Positions 12,225 through 22,905 of a stretch of 64,000 bases of DNA are shown here, piece by piece. The position numbers and the translations under genes were made by a program. The DNA comes from Brienomyrus brachyistius. Taxonomy: Eukaryota; Chordata; Actinopteri; Osteoglossiformes; Mormyridae. How positions within the stretch are numbered: the stretch's first letter is position 1; each line of letters begins with the position of its first letter. The stretch is from NCBI RefSeq assembly GCF_023856365.1, contig NC_064554.1:7927001-7991000 (forward strand), written 5' to 3'. Under the pieces are notes generated by a model. It saw nothing but the letters and a program-made list of their open reading frames with translations, did no database searches and had not been told where the DNA came from.

Positions 12225-12491
12225 GGGCTGTGGTGGCTTAATGGTTAGGGAAGCGCTCTTGTAATTGAAAGACTGCAGATTCGAATCCCCGTACAGCAAG
12301 GTGCCACTAAGCTACCCTGAGCAAGGTACCTCCCCCAAGCACTGCTCCCCGGGCGCTGAATTAGCTGCCCCTTGCTACTGTATGTCACACCGTCACATAT
12401 GGGTTAAATGCAGAGGACACATTTCGTTGTTGTGTGCTGTGATGTGTCAACAATGATCACAGAATTCTAATTCAAAAAAAAAAAAAAAAAA
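12225..12491 (+). mobile_element. tRNA-derived SINE with poly(A) tail
   Basis: The head has a good RNA polymerase III A box TGGCTTAATGG (12234-12244) and a B box GATTCGAATCC (12278-12288), 44 bp apart start to start. The body includes 'gagcaaggtacc', 'actgctccccgggcgc' and 'gggttaaatgcagaggaca', phrases common to a widespread fish SINE. It ends in an A-run at about 12474-12491. It carries no protein. It is fairly well preserved, suggesting a younger insertion than most elements nearby. The exact SINE family name is not assigned. Confidence 0.85.
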
Positions 12492-12860
12492 CTTCTAATG
12501 GAACAAAATGAAGAAGTGAGGTCCTGTGAACAGCACTGTCATCTAAAACCAAACATTGGTTCTAGTAAAAAACAATCAGTTGCAAGCAATTTTAAAAGTA
12601 CAGATGATACTGGTGGTTTGGGCATAATATAAATACTTCTTACTGTTATGAAGTGTTGGTGAAAGAGCAAATGAGAAACAAACAGAATATACATATTTAC
12701 CCATATAAAATATATGAATAATATAAATGATATTTTAAGACGTGGACAATGAAATGCATTGATACACAAAGAAATACAAGTAACCACTAGGTGCAGATTG
12801 ACATGTAAGTGGAATGTGCAGTAAAGGAGTAGGTGTAGTTTCAGAGATACATATCACATT
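12492..12860. other. Unassigned non-coding sequence
   Basis: AT-rich; no repeat family or exon recognised. Confidence 0.45.
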
Positions 12861-13009
12861 TGTGACCCTCCAGCACAACACCGTATGGAAGTCACATGGC
12901 CGTATTTTTAGATATTTTTTTGAGGATTTTTTGTGCTCTTTCATTTGATACCATAATCCTAATTTCTAAATTTTGACCCAAGTGTACAGTTTTGTGCTGG
13001 AGGGTCACA
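12861..13009. mobile_element. 149-bp MITE with perfect 18-bp terminal inverted repeats
   Basis: The left arm TGTGACCCTCCAGCACAA (12861-12878) is the exact reverse complement of the right arm at 12992-13009. The interior is AT-rich and non-coding. The arms are perfect and the element is compact, so it could fold into a hairpin as single strand. No clear target duplication could be read at the edges, so the superfamily is open. Confidence 0.75.
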
Positions 13010-13544
13010 TTTAGGATCAGAGCATTTTGGTAAAGACCCGTTTATTGGCTTTCATATTTCCAACATTCCAACTGCCCCCTTTCTGGTTTGGTATGCACCT
13101 AGTTTCCCTAGTTGTCAACAAGGACAATTTCATGGTACCTGACAGAATGAGTCATTCAAATTCGCCACAAATCACTGAGTTATTCTCCCCACTTTAGTGT
13201 CATTAAGTGACATTTAAAAAGTGGCAGCAGCTGATAATAACATCTTGATGAACTTTACATGTTAACACTCTTTGCAAACTTTGAAATGTTAATATATTTC
13301 CCATTACACTCCCTGAACAATGGCTTTTGCAGGACAGAATGTTTTTGGTTTTGTGATGGTCGACATTTATCTGGTTAATTTGACGTCTTTATTCACAGAA
13401 GCAGTTTTTCAAAGGCACTTTAAAGTTTTTAGAGTCTTCAGGGTTAAATTTCATATTGTACTGTGGGGTTTTTCTGGTTTTTTTTGCTCTTTGTACGCTA
13501 TGCAGTTTTTCCTTGATTAATGTGATTAATTAATCTCCAATAAC
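13010..13544. other. Unassigned non-coding sequence
   Basis: No repeat family or splice-supported exon recognised. A 66-codon frame at 13320-13520 has no resemblance to anything known. Confidence 0.4.
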
Positions 13545-14300
13545 GCTTCATTAATTGAAACCATGTTCAGGTCAGTTGAGGTTGGGAAGCATGCACAGGT
13601 CCAGTGCGTTGCTGCACTCAAAACACGACGAAACACCTCTGGATCCCAGTGGGTGACCCAGCAGGCTGACACGCAGCCCAGTCCCTCCTTCCAAGAATAT
13701 CTATCTATTTGCTGCAGCGAGGTGTTGAATGGGCATCCCCTTGGCTTGGTCCAGCCGCATGTGTCCTCAGCAATGGGGACCCTGTGTGCTGGATCACCCT
13801 CAGGGAAACGCACCACGTGGCTATAGTACCGTAAATGATGCTTCCTCACAATCCAGGTAATGTGCCAATTAACTCAGTGAATCTTTCCTCACCAACAGAT
13901 GCCCCACAGTCACTGGATCGCACAACCCTGTCCAACACCCAGTCCATGTAAGCATTGAACAGAGTAGGAGCAATAACATACGCATGACAAACCCCAAAAT
14001 CAACTGGGAAGAATATAGAGGTTCTGCCACCACTCTGCAAGGCACCCAGAGTACCAATGTACAGGCCGACTATGATGTTCATCAGCTTCCCTGTCCTACA
14101 GGGCAGCTCAATCAACTGAGTCAAATGCTTTACGAAAATCGATGAAGGCTGCCAAGAAACTCTGCTGATATTTGTGTTTGCGCTTAATGAGAACCCTCAC
14201 TGACAGGATGCAGTCAATGGTAGACTTCTTAGGCGTAAAACCAGACTGTTCCAGTCGCTGATAGGTCAGCAAGTGATCACGGATCTCCGGCGGTTTTGAC
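13545..14300 (-). mobile_element. Nimb/I-like LINE relic, reverse transcriptase, internally deleted
   Basis: Read on the minus strand from 14300 down, the relic encodes SGFTPKKSTIDCIL and FLAAFIDFRKAF, typical of reverse transcriptase blocks. Next come GRTSIFFPVDFGV and PTLFNAYMDWVLDRVV, then GASVGEERFTEL. At about 13850 it jumps to the 3-prime end region, HHLRYYSHVVRFPEGDPAHR and ATHWTCACFPT, which in this family is a conserved C-terminus. Compared with the second copy at 46600-48665, about 470 bp is missing at the jump, including the FADD catalytic block. The upstream endonuclease is also missing. Frameshifts and stops show a dead element. The clade is assigned from remembered family phrases and was not computed. 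Confidence 0.8.
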
Positions 14301-14556
14301 TCTTCTGGGGATGAGGCTCCTGAGGACTTTCCGTCATCCCCTTCATGATGCTTGCAGCCTCCCTGCGGGCAGCTGCAGCAGAACTACTCCCACAGAGAGC
14401 GGAAAAGATTTGCCTGGTTTGTCAGAGCTCTGTGAATTTTTTACGGTAGCTGGAGTGCCAAATCCACCAACAACTCCCAAATTTTTCCCTGAAAGTTGGA
14501 GGACTGCTTGCGAGGCCAGATGCAGTTTAATGTCATGCCCAGGCGCCCCCCATTAA

Positions 14557-14778
14557 TCAAATATAATCAGTCAGAAAAATTTCAGTTGCTCCATTATTGA
14601 TGTTGATCTTAATATGATTAAAAATATGTAACCTAAATAATACAACATCCTTACATAAACTGATGTGAGCAATAGTCAGTATTGTCGACTCATTAATATG
14701 TTTATCTTCTAGTCTTTTAATTAAGTCAAGTTTAATGTCCAAAGTAATCACTTTTTCCACCAACCTTTGTGCCATCAC
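14557..14778 (-). pseudogene. Possible Tigger/pogo transposase scrap
   Basis: A minus-strand frame starts near 14778 and includes VEKVITLDIKLDLIKRLED and then INESTILTI. This resembles the N-terminal CENP-B-like helix-turn-helix of Tigger/pogo transposases, where 'K.kLd.ik..e.g' is followed by 'ST(I/V).TI'. Only about 40 residues match before similarity ends, and there is no DDE domain. It could be chance. Confidence 0.35.
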
Positions 14779-17529
14779 TCTTATTCATAGACATTCTTAT
14801 GTTGGCAAGTATTTTTCTTAAGTTTAAACAAAACAATTGGTTTGCAATAGACTTAATAAACATATGTGCTTTCAACGTACTGACTGCATGTGTTGACCAA
14901 GGAGGTTGTTATTATGTCCGCCTCCTGTTGCGCAACTAATGTATTGATTCTGATTTACCGTGCTGATCATTCGTCATTCGTTTTTAGTATCAGTGTAAAA
15001 CTATCAATTGACAGACATTGTTTAAAACAGTAGTTTAACAAACTTATTGTAAGCCCTGGCCACGTATCATCATTATAACTGATATTTACATACATTGATA
15101 ACTTTGCCTGCTATACTGTATAAGGAGTTAAAAAATAATATCAATGTGTTTTTTTTTATTGCTTTTGGAAGCATAGGCTAGAAGGCTGGACTAAAAGCCA
15201 AATCGCAATTCTTTATCTTACATTGTGTCTCACATAAGCCTTAACAAAGGCAATATCTTCCATTCAGTCACTGGCAGATGTCAGCACTAGATTACTTGTC
15301 TGATATTGCCCATTACTGATATCAGGTCCCCAAAATCCTGTTTTTCTGTACTCCAGGTCACTTAGACACCCCATATGATGCAGGTGTGGGTTGGGGTAAA
15401 GGGCCAAGGCTTTCAGGTCCTGTGGGTCACCCTGTAACCTCATCCCCTGAACTGGTCCTCTGTTACAGGTCATGTGTGGAATACTGCTCGTGCTTTGACC
15501 CTGATACATGGTCACATGACTTAGGTGTTCCTCACGCTGAAATTCTGAGCCTAATTTAAACAAGAGTGCTCAAAGTACTACTCGGTAGTTTTTTGCAGGT
15601 GGTAAACACATCTTTTTTTCTAGTGTCCTTTGATAGTAATCTCAAAATTGTATGGAATTATAATTTGTTCCTTCATTTGAATGAGATCATTGAATTACCA
15701 ATTAATTCACTCAATATGAAATAATGGGTCAATGGTAAAATTTGACCTAATTTAGATATAAATGTAATATGAGTTAGGCCTGCACGATGTGGAACAATAT
15801 CAGAATTGCGTGCTATGTACATGCAATTTTCACACCACAAGAAATGCAATATTCATCTGAGTTAAGATTACCCTTGGGTGGTATCTAATTTTTACATAGC
15901 ATCTTACTCTCCAGACATTAAACCATGGTACATGGTATTTTCACAGTATTTTCAAAAGTAATACTATTCTGGTATTTTGAAATCTTGGCAATAATATCTG
16001 AAAATGAATGAATGAATGAATGAATGAATGAATGAATGAATGAATGTAATTCTGCCAAATCACAGTATCCCATGATACCACCCAAGTCGTGCCCTTGCTG
16101 TCTGGCTCACTCACTGCTGACTGACTCACTGTCTGACAGCATGCTGCATTTGTGAAAAAGTGAGGTAGTGGAGAAGAACTGGTCACCAAAAGACATTTGT
16201 GTTCCGCTGTATGGATATATTTATCCAAATATATTTTGGATTCCACAGAGATGAGATTAAGCAACAGGAAGTAATGTGTCAGCGCTGCTTTGTGTCGGCA
16301 TAACTTGCGGCAAATGCCATTGGCTATAGTTTATTTTAGGTACATTTCAACTCATTTTTTGCTTCATAAATATGGCAAAATATATCACAAACAATTTACA
16401 TAGACATATAATTCCACATTCCCTGCTCTGGACACCTCACAACCCTAAATAGGAAAAGTAGTTACAGAAAATGGATGTGTAACGCCCCTACATACCCTAG
16501 TGTTACCAAGAGAGCTTCCCTTGATTTTTTTTTTTTTCATTTTTTCTGCAGTACTTATATTATCTTGGGTTCCTAATCAGTGCTTCCAATTGTTCTATAA
16601 AAGCTACAGCCATAATATAGCAAATTAATTCTTTAGAAAAGTGATATACTGTACATGTATGTACATGTACCATACCAAATCTGTAGGTGTATAATACTCC
16701 AAGCAACAGAAACTTACCCGGTCAATTCCTGTTAATGGATCAACCACATAAATACAAACATTAACTATGGTCATGCAATTGGTGAATATGAATAACACAA
16801 CAAAACAATAATCAGTAGTGAATTGCAAACTGTTTATTAATTTTTCCACAATTGTATACAAAAGCATTTGAATCAGGAGCGTACAAGTAGTTTCTATCAC
16901 AAATCCCTTGAACCGAAACGAAAAAAGTCTCTGATGGGTTAAATAAAATTAAATATACAATAGCCAGTAGATCGAAAAAAATTAAATAGATGTCCTGACA
17001 TGGTGCAGGCCTCTTCCGAAGCTCAGGCTTGGCATAGCTGAAAATAAAGAGGCTTTTTCACTCTTGCGAGCTACAAGAACAACAAAAAGATAAGCCGACA
17101 CACTCGCAGGGTGTCTGGGATGTGCCGCCCCCACTGCCACTCTCAGCCAGTACCGGAGTCGTGGAATCCTGGCGTCTTTCAGTGCGGGGATAGTTGCGAG
17201 GTCTGATGCAATACTCTGCTTCAGGTCTCTTCACTGTGTGTTCTTCCTGATGATTTGGCTCATCGTTTGCTGTACTAGTGCACTTCCAACTAAGTCTTTC
17301 GGCGAACACACCAACCGCTACCTGCGAGTGAGCTAGTGCAACTTCATGGGACTGGTCTCTAGATTATTATACTTTGTGTGTAAACTCACATTTAGCTAAC
17401 CAGCCTCTCCACTACGAGATTTTCCCATCGTCAGATTGACAACTTCTACTATGACTCACTGCTAGTATGTGAGCTGCGTAGTTTTGCCACAGTTCTCTTC
17501 CATTCCTTCTTCCCTCTCCCCCCTTGAGA
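14779..17529. other. Mostly unassigned; fragment of a hAT-like terminus near 15777
   Basis: At 15777-15800 the phrase ttaggcctgcacgatgtgg resembles the terminal region of fish hAT elements, but no partner end was found. 17058-17310 is GC-richer than its surroundings with no identified function. The frame 15264-15563 (minus) shows no family resemblance. Confidence 0.35.
16001..16047. repeat. AATG tetranucleotide microsatellite
   Basis: About eleven tandem gaat/aatg units without interruption, ending at 'tgtaat'. Such repeats often trail fish retroposons, but no body was identified next to it. Confidence 0.95.
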
Positions 17530-18660
17530 GTGCGTGCAGTGCACAGTACCCATTCGACCAAAGGGTTAATCTCTGCAACTATTGGATACGTTTGCAGCAT
17601 TGTCATGACATTAGTGCCTGCAGTTATTAATATCAATGTGCATGTCTGGTAACACATCAAGAACAGCCTAGAAAAGTGACTCTCCTAAATGATCTAAATC
17701 AAAAGAAATTTCACAAAACACTCTGTGATGTAGCCATTCGTTAACACATATTGCATGATGAGTGGGAGCTGGTTTGCGTGGGTCAGGAGTAGACTCCACA
17801 CTGATCGAAAAATTCTTTCACATTTTGATATAACTGATTGTCTCTGTTAGGACCCGCTGTCCCATCAGTTCAATAAATTCTAAACATGTTTTTGATAAGA
17901 GGTATGATGTTGCTCCCTTGCCAACATTGCCGTACTTTTAAATATGCGCCTACATGAAGGGATCAAATTCACTGATAACTTCCAGCACATCCATAAAGTT
18001 ACCATTATCAGGTGTCCCAAATATTTCACTGTGTCCCCTGAACAGTAGCCCTCACTCTGCTAAGTAGTTTATCACTGGACCCACCCTCATTAAAACTATC
18101 TATGCATCCAGCATCGACACACCGCCTAACATAAGTTATCATAGGATGTATTCTGTGGCTGACCACCAATCCTTCTTGATCAAGCGCACGACTGCACTTT
18201 TCCAGTCACTATAGCCTGATGTGAGTGCACACTGAACATTATCAAATAATTTACATGCAAAACAAAACACTGTGCCTTTTTGATTGTGTTGTGTTGAGGC
18301 AGTGACATCGGCATCTTTGTTATGACAAGTTTAAGGTCCCATTTTAATCCAGTATTCATCAATTTCACCCTAACATGCTGGGTCCAAGTTAACCTGATAG
18401 GTAATGTTATTGTTAGCACTGGTAGAGTTTGCAGACTCTTGTGCCCTCTCAGTAGCAACAGATGATGTCATGGTGAGATCCGTGTTTGCTGGAACAAAGA
18501 CATCATCATGCCTAACTGACGATATGCTGGTGGTGGAACTGTATGAAGTTTGAACCGAATTGAATTGTTGGTCCTTCAGTGTCACACTCTTCCTAAGAGT
18601 GAGCTGAATGTGAGGCATGAACATTATCGCTGTCGGTAGCTCCATCAACCGTGACATTAT
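17530..18660 (-). pseudogene. hAT transposase relic, ZMYM1-like (TTF zinc finger type)
   Basis: On the minus strand the order of motifs matches the N-terminal two thirds of the TTF-zinc-finger/hAT proteins annotated in fish as zinc finger MYM-type protein 1-like. An entry block ITYQVNLDPA is followed by TVFCFACKLFDN and SGYSDWKSAV (about 18300-18180). Then come GLLFRGHSEIFGTPDNGNF and LEVISEFDP (about 18060-17960), KYGNVGKGATSYLLSKTC and FIELMGQRVL, FSISVESTPDP (about 17800), and INNCRH with DNAAN (about 17610). LVEWVLCTAR (about 17550) sits where the family has a PCTAHSLN block. Several in-frame stops and at least two frameshifts make it non-functional, and the C-terminal dimerisation domain is absent. 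Confidence 0.8.
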
Positions 18661-20211
18661 TAGATGCTAACAATTCATGACAGTGCTGTATTTCTTTATT
18701 ATTGTCATCCAGTTTATTTAACGATTCAGTAGCCTTGATATCCTGTCAATTTTGCAATCTTTTTAAGAAGTTTTTGGTTGTGGTGTTCTCTCAGTCATTG
18801 CACTTTCCATTTTTGTGCCCCACTATCATATTTAGCTTCCACCTATTTCTAACATTACTATGCTGTTATAAATGGTTCTGGTGAGAACGGTGAATGTCGT
18901 ATAATTTGAAAACCAGTTGATATGTTTAACTTTGTACGCAGTTAGTTGCTTTAGTACTTTATGTCCTGGCACATGTGGGGCCCCTAGGCTGTAGCCTATA
19001 AAGCCTGTGCGTTAATCTACGCCTGCTAACATGCACACCATATAATAGTACAACACATAGTGTTACCACAAAGCACATATATAAATGAGAATTTATTATT
19101 CTTTAAAACCTATATCACAAAACTCTACATTAAACAGATAAACATAATTAGCAGAAATATAAAACATATTCAGTAACTAGGTTACTCAGATGGATGGATG
19201 GATGGATGGATATTTGTAATGTTTCCAGAATGTGCATTTTGATATATATGTGTGTATGTGGGTGTGTATTAGCGGTTTTTCAATGGCTGATGCCATGTGT
19301 TTTTTCTTGAAAGGGGCAATGGTTAGTATTACACCATTTTTTTTTTAAGTAGAAAAATGACAAATGAGTAACACAACTGATTAACTTCAAATATTTGCTT
19401 AACATTAATAACATACAAAAACTGAAATAACTCAATATTAATTACACTTTAGGGCATGCAACATTTTAAAAGTACAAAACAATACAGTAATAACTTCATG
19501 ATTCAGTTTCTCACAAAAGTAACGGGAATATGTTTCAAAATTTAGATCGTTTTGGCTTTGTGGTGATGGTATTCATCGAGTGAAGCTGATGTAAGCGGGA
19601 GGAATTTAGAGTTCTTACCTTTGGGTGGCGTACAAGTTTACTACTGTAGGAGCTGATAAACTTCACTACAGCACTGACAGAGTGTTGTGTATGGCACAAC
19701 ACTCTGTCACGCTGCTATTCGTAGCCACATGCCGCCATCACTATGTAGACCTTACAGTCTGTAGGATCAGTGTTGCTTGCCGTAAAATACTTAAAAATCA
19801 ACCAATTGGTCACGATATCAGACAAGTAACCTGGTGCTGATCTGAGAGTGACTATCTGGCAATTATCGACTTTGTCTGGGAAGTAGGCTTAAGCTACACA
19901 TAGAGTGAATATCAAGATTTGTGTTTTGGGTTTCAATTCAGTTTTTCATCCTGTATTCCTGATGCAGTTTTTTTTGTGAACACATTGTATTATTTTTTTT
20001 TAACTACTTATATGACATGCAAAGGGATCAGTCTATACAGACATCGGTTATAATGGTGGTACTTGTCTAGTTTGTGAACCACTGTGTTAGATGGTTTTAT
20101 ATGGTCTCTGACATGTTTTTAAATCATAATTAAATTAGGCCTGCCGACTTGATCATTAAAATATCACATATTATTTTTTTAGCTGTTGCTCAGGAATGTT
20201 TTCCCTGTGTT
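18661..20211. other. Unassigned sequence with a strong hairpin
   Basis: A perfect 15-bp inverted repeat with a 5-base loop lies at 19675-19709: tgacagagtgttgtg, loop tatgg, then cacaacactctgtca. A GGAT microsatellite occupies 19189-19212. Near 20050-20090 'gtttgtgaaccactgtg' resembles a hAT MITE terminus. Nothing else was identified. Confidence 0.45.
19189..19212. repeat. GGAT microsatellite
   Basis: Five to six tandem ggat units followed by atttg. Tails of this kind commonly end fish L2 and RTE retroposons, but no body could be read upstream. Confidence 0.9.
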
Positions 20212-20310
20212 ACTCAGTTTTGCTCTGGGTACTCTGGATTCCTCCCACTGTCCGAAGACATGCAGTTAGGCTAATTGGTGTCTCCACAGTGTATGATTTT
20301 GCATGTGAGC
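20212..20310 (+). mobile_element. V-SINE body fragment
   Basis: The phrases 'ctgggtactctggattcctcc' (20225-20245) and 'cactgtccgaagacatgcag' followed by 'ttaggctaattggtg' match the conserved central region of fish V-SINEs (DANA/Ron-1 type), sense orientation. The tRNA-like head and the tail are missing. Confidence 0.65.
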
Positions 20311-20605
20311 TTTTGCTTTTTTTCACAAGTGAACACTGCTTTTCTCATTAATGTCACATATAATGTATTTTATCGAGTTTAATGCCCTTATACTCAGTGG
20401 TAAAGGAAATAATAATCTTTGATTGATGTGCTGCATAAGCAAGTAATCCAGTAAGGTTACTTGGGGTTTGATTTATGAAGACCTTTGGATAATAAAAGTG
20501 CGTACATCCTGCTCATGATGATAAACGTAGCACATCGTGACTATAAATGGATTTGTGAAAGGATAATTGTCTGCCCCAAATTGAAATAATAAGTAAATGT
20601 CACAG

Positions 20606-20807
20606 CCGGCTCATATGAATGTGTCCAATTTGGGTGCAGCCAAACTGGAGCTACAGTAGTGTTTTAATTTCTTCAAAAGCTTCCTGGTAAACAAAGGCGC
20701 ACTCAAATTTGACTTCTGCATGCAAAAAAATGGTCAATGGGGCTGCAACAGCAGAAATATTGTAACAAATTCTGATAGTAGCCCAGGATTTCTAAAAACC
20801 CCATGCG
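20606..20807 (-). pseudogene. Gypsy-type retrotransposon pol scrap
   Basis: On the minus strand FLEILGYYQNLLQ is followed, after a frameshift, by NISAVAAPLTIFLHAEVKF and YQEAFEEIKTLL. This is the linker between reverse transcriptase and RNase H of Ty3/Gypsy elements, where 'FLGm.gYYr.F', 'FS..aaPLt.L' and 'qeAFe.lK..L' are usual. A stop follows directly and the frame shifts again. Similarity may continue weakly towards 21030. It is an isolated dead fragment; no LTR was found beside it. Confidence 0.65.
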
Positions 20808-22540
20808 TTCCTCTGGTGGTGGCTCACACCTTTGCACATACTGGACAGATTTCACCTCCCGTTCTAACGATTCAAACTTGATGATTTGCTTGGTCTATTT
20901 GCTCAGATATCAACAAGTGTCACCAAATTCATTATGTGGTACATATCAATTCCAGTGCGTGGTTCACTACTCCTGCTTGCTATCAAAAGCAGGAAGGGGG
21001 CACATGGAAATCGTCAGATGGAAGTGTTCTTAACAGGCCTCACATCATTTTTTGCTTTTTGTCCGGCTGAATTTTGTGGGGTTTCATCCAATCTGTCCTA
21101 TTTTTATTCATTGCTGCATCACTGTCATGCAGAGCCCTTTGCCAAAATCCCGGTATATAGAACCTTCTCAGTGTCGCCCTCATCTCCCCCCGGGTTGTCC
21201 TGCTGCTAATGTGAGCATGTCACTTCCATGCCTACAGCTCAGAGCAAAGCCTCCACTTCTCTGCTTCTTACTCCATCCATCTGCTGAAGCCGCTGCTGTT
21301 TATCTCTCACTTCAGCTACTGCAGCTACCACCTGTCTACCTCAGCTGCCAATGACATCCTAGCTCTCTAAATAATCTATAACTCCACTTCCCTGCCGCTT
21401 TCCTGCACCTCAGCCAGTGGCTGCGGCTGATGGATGACGTTGAATTTGTGCGAGTTTCTGCAGTTCCTCAGGGTCATGTCTTGCTCTGCGTGCTTCTCAA
21501 AGGGCATAGCCATCATGGGGAGTATAGTTGGGACCCCCACGGTGGAGCAGGAGCTGACGGATGGACGAGGGATCTGCACAGACTACTAGTATGTAAAGGT
21601 ACACATGGGAGTCGACATTTAGAGACGAGAAAAAATAGCAAAATCCTCCTATTGCATCCCGTCTAAAGTCTAAAGATGAAATCTTAAACAGGGAAAAATG
21701 TAAAAGTTTTAAAATTAGTTCTGTCAAATCTAAACTATAATTAGGAAATTTATGATTACCCTTTGCAATACCATTCAATCCTAAAATGGCTTCACTTAAA
21801 GTCGCCAAGAATAGATTAGTGACTAAACAACATGACATGTTTCAAGTATTAGTGCCGTGTTAAGATTCACAGTGACTGGAGACAGAAACTCCTGTGATGT
21901 CTGTGAAAAGAAAATTAGATGTGAAAACTTCCTGGGACACTGTTGCCGGTGAAGGTCCTCAGAAATGAGCAGTCAGGCATCTTGATCCCTTGAACGGACT
22001 GTTGTTGTTGTTTATTATTATTATTATTGATAATGCAATTGCATTAATAGTACTTTATGCATTTTTGATGCTGCTTAATAATTAACAGTGGGCTACATTT
22101 CCTGAAACCTAACGCAATCTGACCATCCCCCCTTCATCTTCTCAGTCTTCAGAATATTATGGCGACAGGAAATTGTATCTAACTGTGACTTCAGGTGGCT
22201 TGTATTTTTCAAGTGTTTCAGGCAGTGTTCCTGGACTCATTACTATTAAAATTTGTGAGCCATTTTCATGAATCATATATCGACAAGATAAACTGTGTTT
22301 AACAGTCTTTTGCAGAGTTATATGCTTCTCGTATGATTCTTCATTCTAGAATTAAATGAATCTGTATCACATTAACCCTCTGGGGTCTAGGGGTAGGGAA
22401 CACACTTTCACTGACTGGGGCATGGTCACACATTTCATTCAATATCATTTCACCAAATTCACCAAATTGTTTCTTAACTGAAGATTGTGACCATAAACAA
22501 GATGCGCCTCTCAGAAAATATCAATAGTTTGGAATCCACC
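20808..22540. other. Unassigned sequence
   Basis: Open frames around 20803-21666 reach about 107 codons but show no recognisable domain, and they overlap in different frames. A TTG/TTA microsatellite lies at about 21999-22029. The weak Gypsy-like similarity noted for the preceding element may extend into the first 200 bases. Confidence 0.35.
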
Positions 22541-22905
22541 TGTCGTGACACAAAAAAGGAAAGACTCGAGGGCGGGCAGCAGGAGAACAACAAGAGGCTT
22601 TACTGGATCAAAGTGGGAGCAGGGAAACAAACATGACCGCAAGAGGTCAAAACAGGAAGACTAGCACAGGGAAGGGCACAGGCAACAAGAGGACTGACGT
22701 CAATGACCAGACTGGGGAACACAGAACTGGGAAGCACTTATATACCAGAATTTCAAGGGGCTGACATGATGCAGGTGAGGATGGTTAGTCCAGTAGGGTT
22801 GGGGATAATGAGAAAGACACACCTGGGGAGAGTTAGGAGAGATCCGGAGGACAGGCAGTGACCCCTGCTGGTCATACCGGGGGATGAACAGGACAGGTTG
22901 TGACA
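22541..22905 (-). mobile_element. Candidate solo LTR
   Basis: On the minus strand the 365-bp unit begins TGTCACAACC and ends GTGTCACGACA, so it has the TG...CA ends of an LTR. Inside are a TATA-like ggtatataagtg (near 22738-22746) and an agtaaag polyadenylation-like signal, in the order expected for U3 and R. The flanks are ccacc and ccatc, a 4-of-5 match fitting a 5-bp target duplication. No internal retrotransposon sequence lies next to it, so it would be a solo LTR. The family (Gypsy-like?) is inferred only. Confidence 0.6.

Noticed and set aside
12234..12288. Functional tRNA gene
   Set aside because: A and B boxes are present but no acceptor stem or cloverleaf closes; a SINE body and poly(A) tail follow.
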